DNA of 64,000 nucleotides from Parasponia andersonii (Eukaryota > Streptophyta > Magnoliopsida > Rosales > Cannabaceae), in contig JXTB01000195.1 in NCBI GenBank assembly GCA_002914805.1, positions 445,069 to 509,068 of the forward strand. Reading direction: 5' to 3'. The notes under the pieces were generated by a model. The model saw nothing but the letters and a program-made list of their open reading frames with translations, was not told where the DNA came from and did not search any database. Below, one piece after another: positions 1-11,061 of this stretch (the first letter of the stretch is position 1; every line of letters starts with the position of its first letter). The position numbers and the translations under genes were made by a program.

Positions 1-176
1 AGATACAGCTTATGGTATGCCAATGCCCTGTCCTGTTCTTCCCCCCAGATGGCAGTAGAGCTTTTCTTCGAGCATTGGAAGAAAGACTTGCATCAGTCGG
101 ACATCTTGGATACGAATCGGCTGAGAGCGGCTACCTTCTCGGCCAGGCATTGGGCCTCTCGAACGGATGAGGGTCT

Positions 177-1110
177 TTACACATTCGTGATCGAGGTCAG
201 CTGGGTCAGGTTTGCCTCAATACCCCTCCGGCTCACGATATGACCCAAGAATTGCCGAGAGGATACCCCAAACACACACTTCTTGGGATTCAGACGCATC
301 TGATGCTGCCTCAGAATCTGAAAACATTCGTCCAGGTGCCTCAGATGGTCTGAATCCTCCCTGCTCTTCACGACCATATTGTCGATGTAGACCTCCATAG
401 TTTTTCCTAGTAGCCTGGCGAACATTTTATTCATGAACTTCTGGTAGGTTGCCCCCGCGTTCTTCAGGCCAAATGGCATACGTCTGTAGCAGTACAGACC
501 TCGCTCCGTGATAAAAGCCGTGTGGATCTGATCTTCCGTGTATAGGGGGATCTGGTTGTATCCGGAGTAGGCATCCAGAAAGCTCATTCTGTTGAATCCT
601 GCCGTCGCATCTACCATTTGGTCGATTCTTGGCAGGGGAAAACTATCCTTCGGGCAGGCCTTGTTCAGGGGTTGTGAAGTCTATACAAATACGGTCATCG
701 CCGATTTTCTTTTTCACCACTACCGGGTTGGAGACCCATTGCGGGTATACGTATTCCCTGATCAGACCGCTCTCCAGCAGCTTTTCTACCTCCTTGTTGA
801 TCGCCCTATTTTTCTCTGGTGCGAACCTTCAGGATTTCTGCCTGACTGAAGGGAAATAGGGGTCTATGTTCAGCCAGTGGCAGGAGTGTTCGCAGTCTAT
901 CCCGGCCATATCATTGTGGGACCAAGCGAAGACGTCATCGTTCCGCTTTAGGAATCCCAGCATCTCATTCTTTTGCTCCTCGGGTAATAAGGCCCCGATC
1001 AGAACCACCTTCGCCAGCTCTGCCTTTTTCAAAGGGACTGCTACCAGCTCCTCGATCGTGGATTCGGGGACGTCAGATTCCTCTTTGATTCGCTTCATGT
1101 ACGCTGGCAA
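177..1110 (-). pseudogene. Reverse transcriptase of Tat element A, frameshifted, YIDN active site
   Basis: The N-terminal segment 1110-829 ends in the gypsy RT approach VFAWSHNDMAGID. It is followed by a frame change near 830 and another near 650, then an open segment 617-177. That segment holds the first catalytic Asp (RMSFLDAYSGYNQI), the palm motif RMPFGLKNAGATYQ and the active-site box. The box reads VYIDNMVVKS at about 375-383; the family consensus, seen intact in copy B, is YIDD. The Asp to Asn change removes one metal-binding residue. The segment is not functional. Confidence 0.87.
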
Positions 1111-1125
1111 GCGGTCCTCTGATTG

Positions 1126-1710
1126 CTATCCTTTCCTGGTTGCGGTGCTTGCATCCGCGTCGGCTCCCCTCAGAGCGGCTGAAAAGCATTTCTTCGTAGA
1201 GGCCTGGTCTCCCTTGATGTTAATCGTGTATGTACTGTCCTTTGATTGATATCTTAAGACTTGGTGGAGGGTGGAAGAGACCCCATGCATGGCGTGGATC
1301 CATCCCCTTCCCATAATGACGTTGAAGGAGGACTGGTAGTCAATGACAACGAAATCTACGTCCAAGCACCTCTCAGCTGTGCAGACATTAAGGGTCACGA
1401 TGCCCAAAGGGCAGACCCTCGTGCTGTCGAAAGCGAACAGCGGTTGACAGGTCGGCCTGAGTGCGCTTCTATCCAAACCCATATTCTTGAATGTGCTGAG
1501 GAATAGGATATCGACTCTGCTTCCACCATTGACCAGGACCCTTCTGACTAATGCGGAGCCGATTTGCAGTTTAATCACTAAGGGATCGTCGTGATGATGG
1601 CGCATTATGGTTAAATCTTGCTGGGTGAAAACGATGGAGGCAGCGGATATGCGGCTTTCTTCCGACATCAAGTGGTTGACGGAGTGGCCCATCCCCCTCA
1701 AGCACTTCAC
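1126..1710 (-). pseudogene. Aspartic protease region of Tat element A, active-site Asp lost
   Basis: A 194-codon open stretch with the retropepsin-like fold signature: the active-site loop VLVNGGSRVDILF and the later hydrophobic strand FNVIMGRGWIHA. Family members have D at the position that is N here (VLVNGG), and sister copy B retains D there (VLVDCRSS). Protease function is therefore expected to be lost. It lies between gag and RT, as is normal for gypsy elements, and leads into the linker DVPESTIEELVAVPL. Confidence 0.8.
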
Positions 1711-1899
1711 CCTACCCTCAGCTCTTTTGAGGCATCTTTCTTTTTCCTCTTAATCCTGGGTCGGCTCTGGTTTGCCCACAATGGTCAGCACTATCCTCAG
1801 GGTCTGCTCTCCTGACCCAGAGGCTTGGGCCTGCTTCCATTTCTCAGGCCTGGTGACATCTTCCAGCAGTTAGGTGCCACTGGTTTTCACGTACTGCTT

Positions 1900-3333
1900 C
1901 AGCCTGCCAGCGTGGATTGCCATCATGATCTAAGCATAAAGGTTGCGGCAGTGGACGGTGTCGTGTCCGAAGTCTTTGTGGAACTGGCAATACCTGTTCC
2001 TGTTCTTCATATGCCCAGGGACGTCAGATTTGGGTGGGTCTTCAAAAATGCCCCTGTCCTTGTTTTGGAGGTAGATCACGTCGATCGGCGTGTTGAGCTC
2101 ATACTTGGGCAGAGGGTCACGGGTCGTCTTCCTCCTCTTGCCACCCTCCTGATCGTCCCGGATGGGGACTTCCTGCTTCAGAGCCAGCCCTTGGCCCGGT
2201 GAGGGCCTCTTCACCCTTTACGTGGCCGAGGGTTATACTGGGGTCGTTGTTATTGCGGCAGAGGTCTTGGGCGCCTTCTGGTGGCTTTTCAACACCCTAA
2301 ATACCCCTTCCGACTTTGCCTGGACGTCCGCCATATTGTACGGAAGATTTAGAAGGAGGTGGTCCGATAACATTGATCCTGGCTGCAGGCTCCTGACGAA
2401 TGAGCCTGCAGCTTGAACCGAGTCGGCATTATGGACCAGGGACATTACCTCGAGGAAGCGCGAGAGGTACTATCGCGGAGACTCATTTGTGGCTTGCTCT
2501 AATCGGTCCAGGTCTCGCATGGTTTTTTGCTGTCTCTACACACCCGTGTACTGCTTCAAGAAGAGCTTGCAGAAATCTTCAAACCCATTTATGAATTTTT
2601 TCAGGAGCTGCCTGAACCATAACAGGGCCGGTCCTGCCAGGGTCGTAGAGAAGACTTTACAGATTATGGCCTCATCCCTGGTCTCCAAAGCCATCTTCTG
2701 CTGAAAGTGGTATATATGGTCGAGGGGGTCGGTTTTTCCCTCGAACGGCCTGAAGATCGGGGTAGTGAAGTCCCTCGGCCTGGGCTCCATCTGGATCCAG
2801 TCGGTGAAGGCCGTCCGGTTGATCTCTCGCACAGTTTGCTCCGCTAGATCGTCGGGGGTCTGGCTGTGATGGGCCCTGAGTCTCTTACCCAACTCCGCCA
2901 TCATCTCTTGCTTCCAGTCGGGAGGCATACCTCCTGGGCTTCCATGGTGCCTTCCGCCCATTGCGCCTCTAGTTTGGAAGGGTCTCGACTGGCTTTGACG
3001 TGCCCCCTGCATATGCGATCCGGAGGGTGTGGGAGCTTCCCCTCGCGGTTGATTTCCGAATTCTTGCTGGACTTCTTCGTCAAAATCTTCTCTCTGCTGG
3101 GTCCTGTCTTCGCTCGCCAGTAGCCCTTCGAGGTGGGCGTTATCTCTGCGTACCTCTGCGACTTCATCCCTTAAACCTAAGACGGCTTCGTGAGCCATGT
3201 CTGCCTTCCGATTTGCTTCCGCAAGGGCGGCAAGCATCTGATCTAACTTCTGCTCCAGGTCCGGTTGTGCTTCTCGGGAGCTCCCTTCGGCATCGGGACG
3301 TGCGCTCTTAGTTGTCATCCTTGAGGGTACCAT
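1900..3333 (-). pseudogene. gag polyprotein of Tat element A, frameshifted
   Basis: The first 265 codons from 3333 are open. They begin MVPSRMTTKSARPDAEGSS, followed by a heptad-like charged stretch (EQKLDQMLAALAEANRKAD, then LRDEVAEVRRDN) that should form a coiled coil. The retrotransposon gag core follows (DPLDHIYHFQQKM, then LAGPALLWFRQL). The frame then breaks at about 2536. Later pieces continue it, notably 2445-2233 and 2214-1930, the last carrying the degenerate zinc-finger-like motif CQFHKDFGHDTVHC typical of gypsy gag. The product would be the particle protein. The start at 3333 is the first ATG after the leader and matches copy B. Confidence 0.85.
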
Positions 3334-3412
3334 CAGACGTTGTTTGGCTTTTTGTTTGTAGAGAGCGCGATAGCGAGTATCCTACTCTTTTTCTCACGCT
3401 CAACCGTTTATT

Positions 3413-3430
3413 CCCACAGACGCCGCCAAA
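3413..3430 (-). promoter_or_regulatory. Primer binding site of Tat element A (mutated)
   Basis: One base inside the LTR the minus strand reads TTTGGCGGCGTCTGTGGG. The intact form in element B is TTGGCGCCGTCTGTGGG. The first bases resemble the complement of the plant tRNA-Asp 3' end (TGGCGCCG...). The primer identity is an inference from about nine bases. Confidence 0.65.
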
Positions 3431-3431
3431 C

Positions 3432-4322
3432 TGTTGGAGCGGTTTTCTCACCAGCCGTTCAAGTGTCTCTGAACCGCCGATGATGCGTTCTCCAATTGTC
3501 CACGTGTCCTCGCTATACCAAAGTACTCTGAACTCCAAGCAGGGTCGGAGAGACGGGGGTGGCTACCTACAAAGATTCTCTGATGCTTAAGTCAGTGGTT
3601 TATCTTTGATACATGGTAGCAAGGAATTAGTTTAGTATGAGTATATATTTGTTTCTTGCTCATAAGCTTTCTTTATATATTTTCTTTTTGTAAGCGTATA
3701 TGCCCCTCTCGGGGAGCATGGCTCTTATAAAAATAGTCCCGAGATTGTGAATCATGTAGGTCTCAATCTCAGGACTGAGTACCTTTCTCCTCAAAATCTT
3801 TTTCAGAAGTCACGGGCCGAGATTTCCGTGATCTCCTTTGTATCGCCATAGCCTGATTTCCGCTGCCTCCTACGGCTTGAATCTGTCAGGGGTGAGATTT
3901 GGGTAAATCGCCGTTCTGTTAGGACGGCTTGCCCCTTGCGCACGCCTACCCAGGATTGCATTAAATGCTCTGTCTGGGTCTGGAATCGTGAGTTGCTTTC
4001 CATTATATTCAGATGGAGGACCCTTGGGGCTTCGGACCCCCTCAACTGTCGAGGTAAGGGCCATTGTATTCAGGTGGAAGACCCTTGGGGGTTCCGACCC
4101 CCCAGCTGTCAAGGTAAGGGTCGGACTGGGCCGGGCTTGTCTAGGGTCCGTGATGGGCCCGACCCTAATCTTGAGAAGCCCAATAACCGATTTAGTATCA
4201 CGTGCGACCCGCGTGGCCTTTAGCTAATCACTCTCGACAGCTGTCGGATGGTGGACCTCGTTTGTGACCTGTTCTGCCACTTAATCGTTCACGTGGTGTA
4301 TGATTTGGGAACGGGTCTCACA
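3432..4322. repeat. LTR of Tat element A (5' LTR, 891 bp)
   Basis: Starts TGTTGGAGCGG and ends GTCTCACA, so it has TG...CA ends. It aligns over its whole length with the LTRs at 21133-21945, 32763-33558 and 61453-62289, including the shared block GATGCTTAAGTCAG and the closing block ending GGAACGGGTCTCACA. On the minus strand an AT-rich TATA-like stretch lies at about 3724-3736. Two CACGTG cores lie near the ends (about 3500 and 4290). The partner LTR is outside the window, so no TSD can be checked. Confidence 0.88.
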
Positions 4323-6717
4323 CATTGCATAAAATTTTTTATATTTAGACTATAAATATTTTAAATTCAGAAGATAATCGTGAAAATAAAGAAAACAAAC
4401 ACAAAGATTTAGAATAAACAAAACATCGATTACTATAGATTAATGATAACATATGATCTCTCATCGGGAACGATCGTTGATACCCAAAAACAAAAAAGTC
4501 ATGTAGGAGACTGAGAGTGTATATCTTTGATAGGCAAAGGTTACAAGGAAAGGGAAGATAATTTCTTTAGAGAATGACAACGGCTGATTTTTTTTTTTTA
4601 AACATTTATCTTAAGAATTTCTATTTATTCAATTATTTATAGAGCTCGAAGAATCATGTTTGGTAACCCCGGTTTCAAAATTTTTTTGAAGGATTTAACT
4701 CTTAATAACAACGAAAACGAAAATGAGTAAATGTTATTTATTATTTTTTTAAGACTTAATTTTTGGGCCGAAAAAAAACTTTGCAAATACTATATTGGAC
4801 GTACAAAGTTGCTGTTTATAACCAAAATTTTTAAATCTTACGTTCAAAACAAATGATTTTAAATTGAGAACCAAACATATATATTTTTTTTTGAGGAAAA
4901 AAATAGTAAAAAGCTTCGCAAATTTTCTTCCTTATTATATCCATAACTATAGTTTCCTTCTTGACTATATTTACTTATAATTTGAAGTAATATGCATGTA
5001 TCCCAACCCTCTATTGAAGTGGGTTTCACGTTGGGATCACCTCAAACAAGAGTGAAGATTAACCAAAATATTGTTTTAATTTGAGTCATAGGTCATTTTT
5101 TTTTCAAAAAAAGAATTATACGTCATTTTGGTTGATAATTTAGAAGTGAATAAATATAAAATAAAAAAGTATTTATTAATGTAATTTTCAAGCTTATTTT
5201 TTATAACAGATTCTACAAATAATATGATACACAGTTATTGTATATGCATACCACACCACTAGACGATCTAGATCTATATTAGAAACGTGTTTGAGTGTTT
5301 GTCCATAAAAAAATTCTTCAAGTTATGATTCGAAGTAAAAATTGTCAGATATATAGAGCTTTAATTATGCACTTTTCGCTAATATGAAGTAAACTCGAAG
5401 CATAATTGCATGAGCAGTGTAATTTATGATCTGGGGGCAATGGATCTCCATCAACAATAATAAATACACTTTTTAAGACCGGAGTGCATAATGGAGCGCA
5501 CGTGTCGTCTCTTGGGAGGGCAATTGTCAGTTGGCTCCACAGGAAAGTATCACGTAATTGGTCAAGGAATGGGATATGGGCCTAAGGCCAACAAATGTTG
5601 GTACGGGATGATAAAAGAGCTGGGCCCACAGCCCTTAGCGTTTTGCTCGCCCCCTCTAACGCCACTTGTCACGTAACAATGAATGAGCACATAGCATAAG
5701 CCAATGGGCTCTTGCGATCGAAGTGCTTCTCTATTTCTTCTTCCCCATCTTATCTCTTGACCTTTCGATTGTCGTTTGACCCTACTTGTCTACGACTCAA
5801 ACGACAAATATCTCTCCGCAATCCACATCTAATCATTGCTCCCCCACTTTTTATTTTTCTCATCTTTTTTTTCACCATAGTTATTAATTTTTAGATATTT
5901 ATTTATTTATTCTCACTTTATTCCTATACGTCATGCGTTGACAATTATAATAATACTATACGTCTTTTTCCAGACGTTGCACGATATTTTAATTATCATT
6001 TTTGTTTTAATGATTATTTATTATTGATTGATAATAATAAAATATTAAAAAGTTAAGATAAAAATAAAATATTAAACACAATAATATGCTAATAATTTTT
6101 AAATTTAAATATATATGTATATATAATTCTCTAAATTTATTATTTTATCAAAAATATAAGAATATAGATAATATAAAATTAAATATATATTTATATGTAT
6201 AATAATTTTTTTATGTAAATATATATATATATATATATCAAGGAGTATGGTATAAATTATGCTAATATCATCTCACATCATACCCACGTGTTAGCGATAT
6301 AATTATTCTCCATTTCAATCATTTAGAGAGTTATATTTTTGAGTGATTTTTCTCACTTGAGTGATTTTTCTCACTTGAGCGATTTTTTCTCTCTTCATTC
6401 TAATTAGATAACCACATAAATCCGTAATTATGAGTTATATTACCATCTTTACTTACTACGCTATAAGTTAATTATGCATTTTGTTTTTGGGTTGGTAAAT
6501 ATTTTATTCGAGATTTTTTTTTTAGGGATATACCAATGGAACCAACACGTAGCTTATACTTTTGACAAAAAGAATGAGATTTTAAACTTTAAATCGTACC
6601 TCTATAAATCTTAATATTAAGTCGATTTTACAACTAATAATGGTTTGTAATTAACAAAATATACGACAAACAGTATTTGATTAAAGGAAAATGCATCATA
6701 TTCTGATGGGCTAATTA
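4323..6717. other. AT-rich intergenic stretch, no gene recognised
   Basis: Mostly A/T with long homopolymers. Visible landmarks are an 18-bp tandem unit GAGTGATTTTTCTCACTT repeated about 2.9 times (6341-6395) and an (AT)n run at about 6218-6238. A more GC-rich island at about 5460-5710 contains GCGCACGTGTCGTC, an ABRE/G-box-like site. No recognisable coding sequence is present on either strand. The short open frames here show no family motifs. The part next to 6718 is the 3' flank of the ankyrin/PGG gene. Confidence 0.6.
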
Positions 6718-9700
6718 CTAAGGGGAAAGGGCTACCTTGTAACTGCGCTGAGGTACCTTCTTAAAGTTAGCCCATATAAGATCAAAATACAGTGGAAATT
6801 GGGCTAAGGCAAAGAAAGACACTGGCAAGCATGTAATGGCATACACTGGAAACGCTGCGTATTTGAGCTTCTGTTGAAGAACAAAGAAATGGCCAGCGCA
6901 AAACGAAACCAACATGGATGCAATGGACACAAACAGCGACGTTAGCCCCACCAAAAGCTTTCTCGGCAGGTCTCTACTGAAGTCTTTTTCTTGGTACCGA
7001 GACGTGAGGATTGCTAAGAACATGACCACGGAGGTGACTGAGAAGCACAAGGCCACGAGTGACGAGATGGCGAAGACCTCGAAAGCCGGCTTGCCTTCGA
7101 GGGTTGGTGTGCCACTGGTCTCATTGGTGCCTCCCGGGACCGTGGTGGAGGTGGCAAAAGCAACGGTCGCAATGAGGGCGGCCACCACGGAGCAGGACTC
7201 AGAGGTGTTTGTTAGCCATTCGCCCCCGGCTTTGACGAGCTCCCCGTGTGTCTCGGTGAAAAGGTCCTTCGCTGTCTTGCGGTTGTTGTTGTAGCGGACA
7301 AAGAAGTTTGGTGGCATAGATTTTTTCACAAACTGTTCAACACCAACATTAGAAGAATCGATCGTAACAAGTACACGAATAAGCAAAATACGCAAAGTCT
7401 TTTGGTGGTACGATCTTGCTTTGCAACATGCATTTAGGCTTTGTTTTGGAACTAGATTCTTGGTGGAAAAAAATTTGTAAAGCAGAAGTTAAAAGAAAAG
7501 AAAAGAAAAGGCGAAAAATATTTTATCAAAATTTTATAAATCTTTATTTTGAAACTTTTCTTTTTTTTTTTTTAAAAAAAATTAATTTTCTGAAATTTAT
7601 TATATTAAAAAATTACATCAAATCTATCACTCACTCTCCTTATAAAATTTTCTATCGAATTTTGTTTGAATCCAAATAAAAAGAAAAGAGAACTCTTAAG
7701 AATATTATTTTCCTATCCCTCAAAAAATTCAATCGAATTTTGTTTGAATTTAAAAAAAAAAAAAAAAGAGAATTCTGTAGAATTTTTTTTTTCTATCCCT
7801 TAAAAAATTCAGTTTCTAAACAGATTTATGCATAATTACCTAGTTTTGTTTAGTACTTTGTATTTTAAGATAGTGATAAAGCATTTATAATTGAAAAGTT
7901 ATATTATTCTAGGTCCATTCATATATAGTATGAAGAGGCTAAGCTTGGGCAGAGTAGTTAAAACCTTACCTCGTACCATTTGATCTCCCATTGCATTTGC
8001 AGAGCAGCTCCTGGGATTAGCCAAGGCTTATAGTCTCCCAACATAGCGGCGAGATGTAATGCACTGTTCCCTTTGTTGTCCACTTGTTGAAACACGCTGT
8101 CTTTCAAGATGTTCCTCCTCAGCAACAGCTTATACACGTGCGGTTGCCGGTGCTCCACCGCCAACAGCACTATATTCTTCTTCTCCGAGTTCATGTCGTG
8201 GATCGCCACTGGGAAAAGCTGAAGGATTTTCTCCACCATTTCCGTCACGCCATTTTTCGCCGCGATTAGTATAGCCGTTTCCTTCTCCTCTCCTATCAAC
8301 AATTATGAATACACAGTTTTTTACGCTTGTTTAGGCTACGTTCTTTTTAATTACTAGTTATTAGTTCACAAGAGACTGTTCTAGCAAGTATAGAAGAAAT
8401 GAATTCCCTTATTGCTCGCCTTTATTTTTACCGTTTTCTCTGTTGCCATTGTCTTGTTGGCTAATTGATTTCGAATGATTATCAATTGAGGTAGGCGTCT
8501 CAATCGGCTTATCATCCTTCATGCTAGCCGCGAAAGTGGTGTCTCCGCCATCCGCAATCTCGTAAGGCATTGTCTCGCCGTCGTCTTTGTGGGGTTGTGC
8601 TAGTGCCTGTGGACTCGCTCCGGTGTTTTCGTACTCGTACATAGATGCACGTTTCAGAAGTTCATTCATGATTTGAACCGACCATACGTGCTTCTCTTTC
8701 TTCTCCCTTACTCGGATGATCATCCTAGATCCTTCAAGCAATATTGAAATAGATAAAGAAAGTTACTCAAAAGTACTGAAAGGAGATTAAGTCGATACAT
8801 TCTACATTTATTATGTACTTTTGAAAAAAAGTTGATTTTGGATCCATACCAAATCCAAGAATGACGAGCAATGCCTTGCATACAATCTTGGCAAATTTGA
8901 AGCAGTTGGTGTAATTAGGTGGAAATAATTGGTGACCTTGAGGTGCAGGGATTGACTGCTGCCCTGTTCAGAAGATTAGGTATAGTAAGCACTAGTGATA
9001 CTCTTTCTTGGCTTAAATAACAAGGTTGTACATAAAAATACAATATATGTTACACCTTATGGTACCGACACTTGAAAAATATATTGTCCACATGTAAAAT
9101 TCACTGGTAGGACCCTGTGGTGCCAGTATTACTATAAGGTGGTGTCAAGGGATTTCAATTACACTCACTTTTATGTTCATTGGTGGGATCAGCTTTTGGT
9201 CCTCGAGTGTCATTTGTACCAGCTCCTGTGCTTTGGTGCTCTGCATCTTTCTTGACAGTGACTGAAAAACAAAATGTCTAGTTTCAATCATCTGGTTTTC
9301 TTATTACTCGGTAGAAGTATTGGGTTTTATAAGTTAAGAGATGATAATATAAAGGCAGAGATATACGTACCAACTTCAATGGCATTTGTAAGCAATTGAG
9401 CTAAATTGACGCAAGTCTTGTAATTGTCTGGATAGTTCCGTTTCGTTTCATTCTTTCGTCTTTGTATATCTTTTGGTTCTGGGTCCGGCTTGAGCTCATC
9501 CACAAATGTACCTTAACTCCAAGAAACCAATAGCAACCAGAATAAGTATTTCAATAAATAGCACGGCTCTTCTTTATTAACGTGTCATATCATACAAAAG
9601 TTTCATTATATATGTCAAGCTTTTCCCCCAAGAATTGGCTAATTCTGAAATATCTTCTTCGTCACCAACTTTGGCATAATGCTTTTTAGTACTTGAAAAA

Positions 9701-10484
9701 ACTTACAATGGTAAATGATTCTGTGCCAACGTCCAAGGTTGCTACCACTTTTGAAGGCAAATGGCTTACCGGCTAAAATATGGAGCGGGGAAAGTCCATG
9801 CTCATCAACAGAATTTACTAGTTTCGGGTACAGTTGAATTATCTGATATGCCAAATCTGTCAAACACAAACTACAGTTTTATTATATCCCTTATCACTTA
9901 ACTAACAGTCAAAAAAAAAAAAAATTTAATTGGCCCAACAGAATAACTGAATGATACAACCACTGACCAAAGTATTCCCCGGCGATAGCGCAATGAAGAA
10001 CAGTTTGACCATCCTGCCTCCGGCAATAAGAACCGTCATGATCGGTGCCACAAATGCAATGCAGGCAGAGGAAAGCTTCTTTTTTACCTCGAAGAGCAGC
10101 CAAAAACAGAGGAGTCTCGCTGTCCTTGTTTCGAGCTCCAACCAGCGACCGATCAACACGGGCCATACATTGACACATTCTCACGTCCCCCATTGAGGCT
10201 GCGAAATGGAGAGGAGTGTTCCCTCTGTCGTTTTGAATTTCTAGTGCTGCTTTTGAATTGGAAACGACATGTTCTACAAGCTCTTCGACGACATCTTTTT
10301 GGCAGTCGGAGACGGCTATGTGAAGTGCCGTGTCCCCTGACCTGGTGATCTTTGCCTCATGTGCTCTGGGGTTTTGCTCGTATATTCTTAGGACTTCTTC
10401 CCATTCACCTTTCATGGCGATGTTGAACAGTTCTTTCTTGATTTTCTCCATTTCCAAACTCGGGGTTTCTGCGGTGGAAGCCAT
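6718..10484 (-). CDS. Ankyrin-repeat and PGG-domain membrane protein (ACD6/ITN1-like), eight exons, 750 aa
   Basis: My exon model on the minus strand is 10484-9968, 9856-9707, 9511-9371, 9261-9169, 8963-8850, 8731-8432, 8292-7970 and 7332-6718. All junctions are GT...AG, phases match, and the total is 2253 nt, giving 750 codons plus stop. Residues about 40-200 hold ankyrin repeats ([40 protein letters not shown]). A variable linker with a conserved [15 protein letters not shown] segment follows. More ankyrin repeats lie at about 440-545 ([22 protein letters not shown]). The last exon carries the PGG domain: [23 protein letters not shown] at about 612-614, and four hydrophobic helices to the C terminus. 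Family members are plasma-membrane or ER proteins linked to defence, cell death or salt response. The exact role here is unknown. I see no stop or frameshift, so it looks functional. A paralogous pseudogene lies at 35942-42185. Confidence 0.9.
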
Positions 10485-10532
10485 TTTTAGTATCTTATAC
10501 TAGCTAATATCCTCTCTAAATGAAGCTGGTAT

Positions 10533-10543
10533 TATTTATATAG
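10533..10543 (-). promoter_or_regulatory. TATA box of the ankyrin/PGG gene
   Basis: The minus strand reads CTATATAAATA about 50 bp upstream of the ATG at 10484. The likely target-site duplication of copia1 (TATAG) is part of this box, so the insertion would separate it from everything upstream. Confidence 0.6.
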
Positions 10544-10712
10544 TACGTACTTGCATTGTACAGCATCCTATATATTTCAATAAAATAATATATGTTCTTA
10601 CCCAAAAAAGAAAAAGGAAAAGGAAAAGGAAAAGGAAAAGGAAAAGGAAAAGGTGGGAACATTGCTTATTGCAGTAAAGTAGAGATCTGTATTCTTCTAC
10701 AATAGTCTCTTA
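10543..10712. repeat. First copy of the copia1 flanking sequence, ending at an assembly gap
   Basis: This stretch, from TACGTACTTGCATT to AATAGTCTCTTA, recurs almost exactly at 15227-15388, directly behind the 3' LTR of copia1. The copies differ by a G/A change (GCATTGTACAG against GCATTATACAG) and by the number of AAAAGG units (six here, five there). It ends at the N at 10713. The simplest reading is the empty-site haplotype joined by a gap to the insertion-bearing one; a true duplication is the alternative. Confidence 0.7.
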
Positions 10713-10713
10713 N
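10713..10713. other. Assembly gap (single N) that removes the start of the copia1 5' LTR
   Basis: Immediately after the N the sequence starts inside the LTR, at the base matching 14911 of the 3' LTR. About 180 bp of LTR are therefore missing. Confidence 0.85.
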
Positions 10714-11024
10714 TGAGAAACACCAATTATAGTGAGAGTAAAATAGAGAGATATTATTCTTTGAGAGTTAGAGAAAAATACAGTTTTTCTCTTGGGTGTA
10801 TTCGGGGTATGGGTGTGAGGAGTGCTGAGTGAGTGTTTATAAATACTTGTAAAATTTCTTTTCTCCCTATAGTAAAGATCTGCAGCAGCTCCGTGGACGT
10901 AGCCAAATTGGTGAACCACGCTAAATTTGTGTGTCCTATTTATTTATTTATTTCGGCATTATTTTTCACATTTATTTTATCACTTCCACTATTATGTGTT
11001 TATTGGGGAGGTTATTCCCTAACA
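10714..11024. repeat. 5' LTR of copia1, truncated by the gap
   Basis: Covers the last 311 bp of the LTR and ends CCCTAACA. By eye it differs from the 3' LTR at seven positions (about 2.3 percent), which marks a recent insertion. Confidence 0.9.
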
Positions 11025-11061
11025 ACTGGTATCAGAACGAGGTTCGATTTTAGTGGGAGCG

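Larger units (their letters stand above)
1..4322 (-). mobile_element. Tat-type Ty3/gypsy retrotransposon A, 5' part (runs off the left edge)
   Basis: Read on the minus strand the order is 5' LTR (4322-3432), primer binding site, gag, aspartic protease, reverse transcriptase, and then the window ends. The coding parts match elements B and C of this window closely in order and peptide sequence, so all three belong to one family. Integrase, any antisense gene and the 3' LTR lie outside the window. The copy is dead: gag-pol is broken by several frameshifts, and both protease and RT have lost catalytic aspartates. The Tat assignment rests on the antisense gene and double RNase H seen in sister copy B. 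Confidence 0.88.

Noticed and set aside
866..1249. Plus-strand open frame of 127 codons opposite the Tat element A pol
   Set aside because: It is the complement of the protease/RT linker, which has recognisable protein motifs on the minus strand.
5491..5676. A 61-codon open frame in the GC-rich island
   Set aside because: No family motif, no splice partners and codon use not protein-like; kept only as a promoter-like island.
8059..8274. Plus-strand open frames over the ankyrin exon
   Set aside because: Complement of ankyrin repeats; the minus-strand exon has matching splice sites and family motifs.
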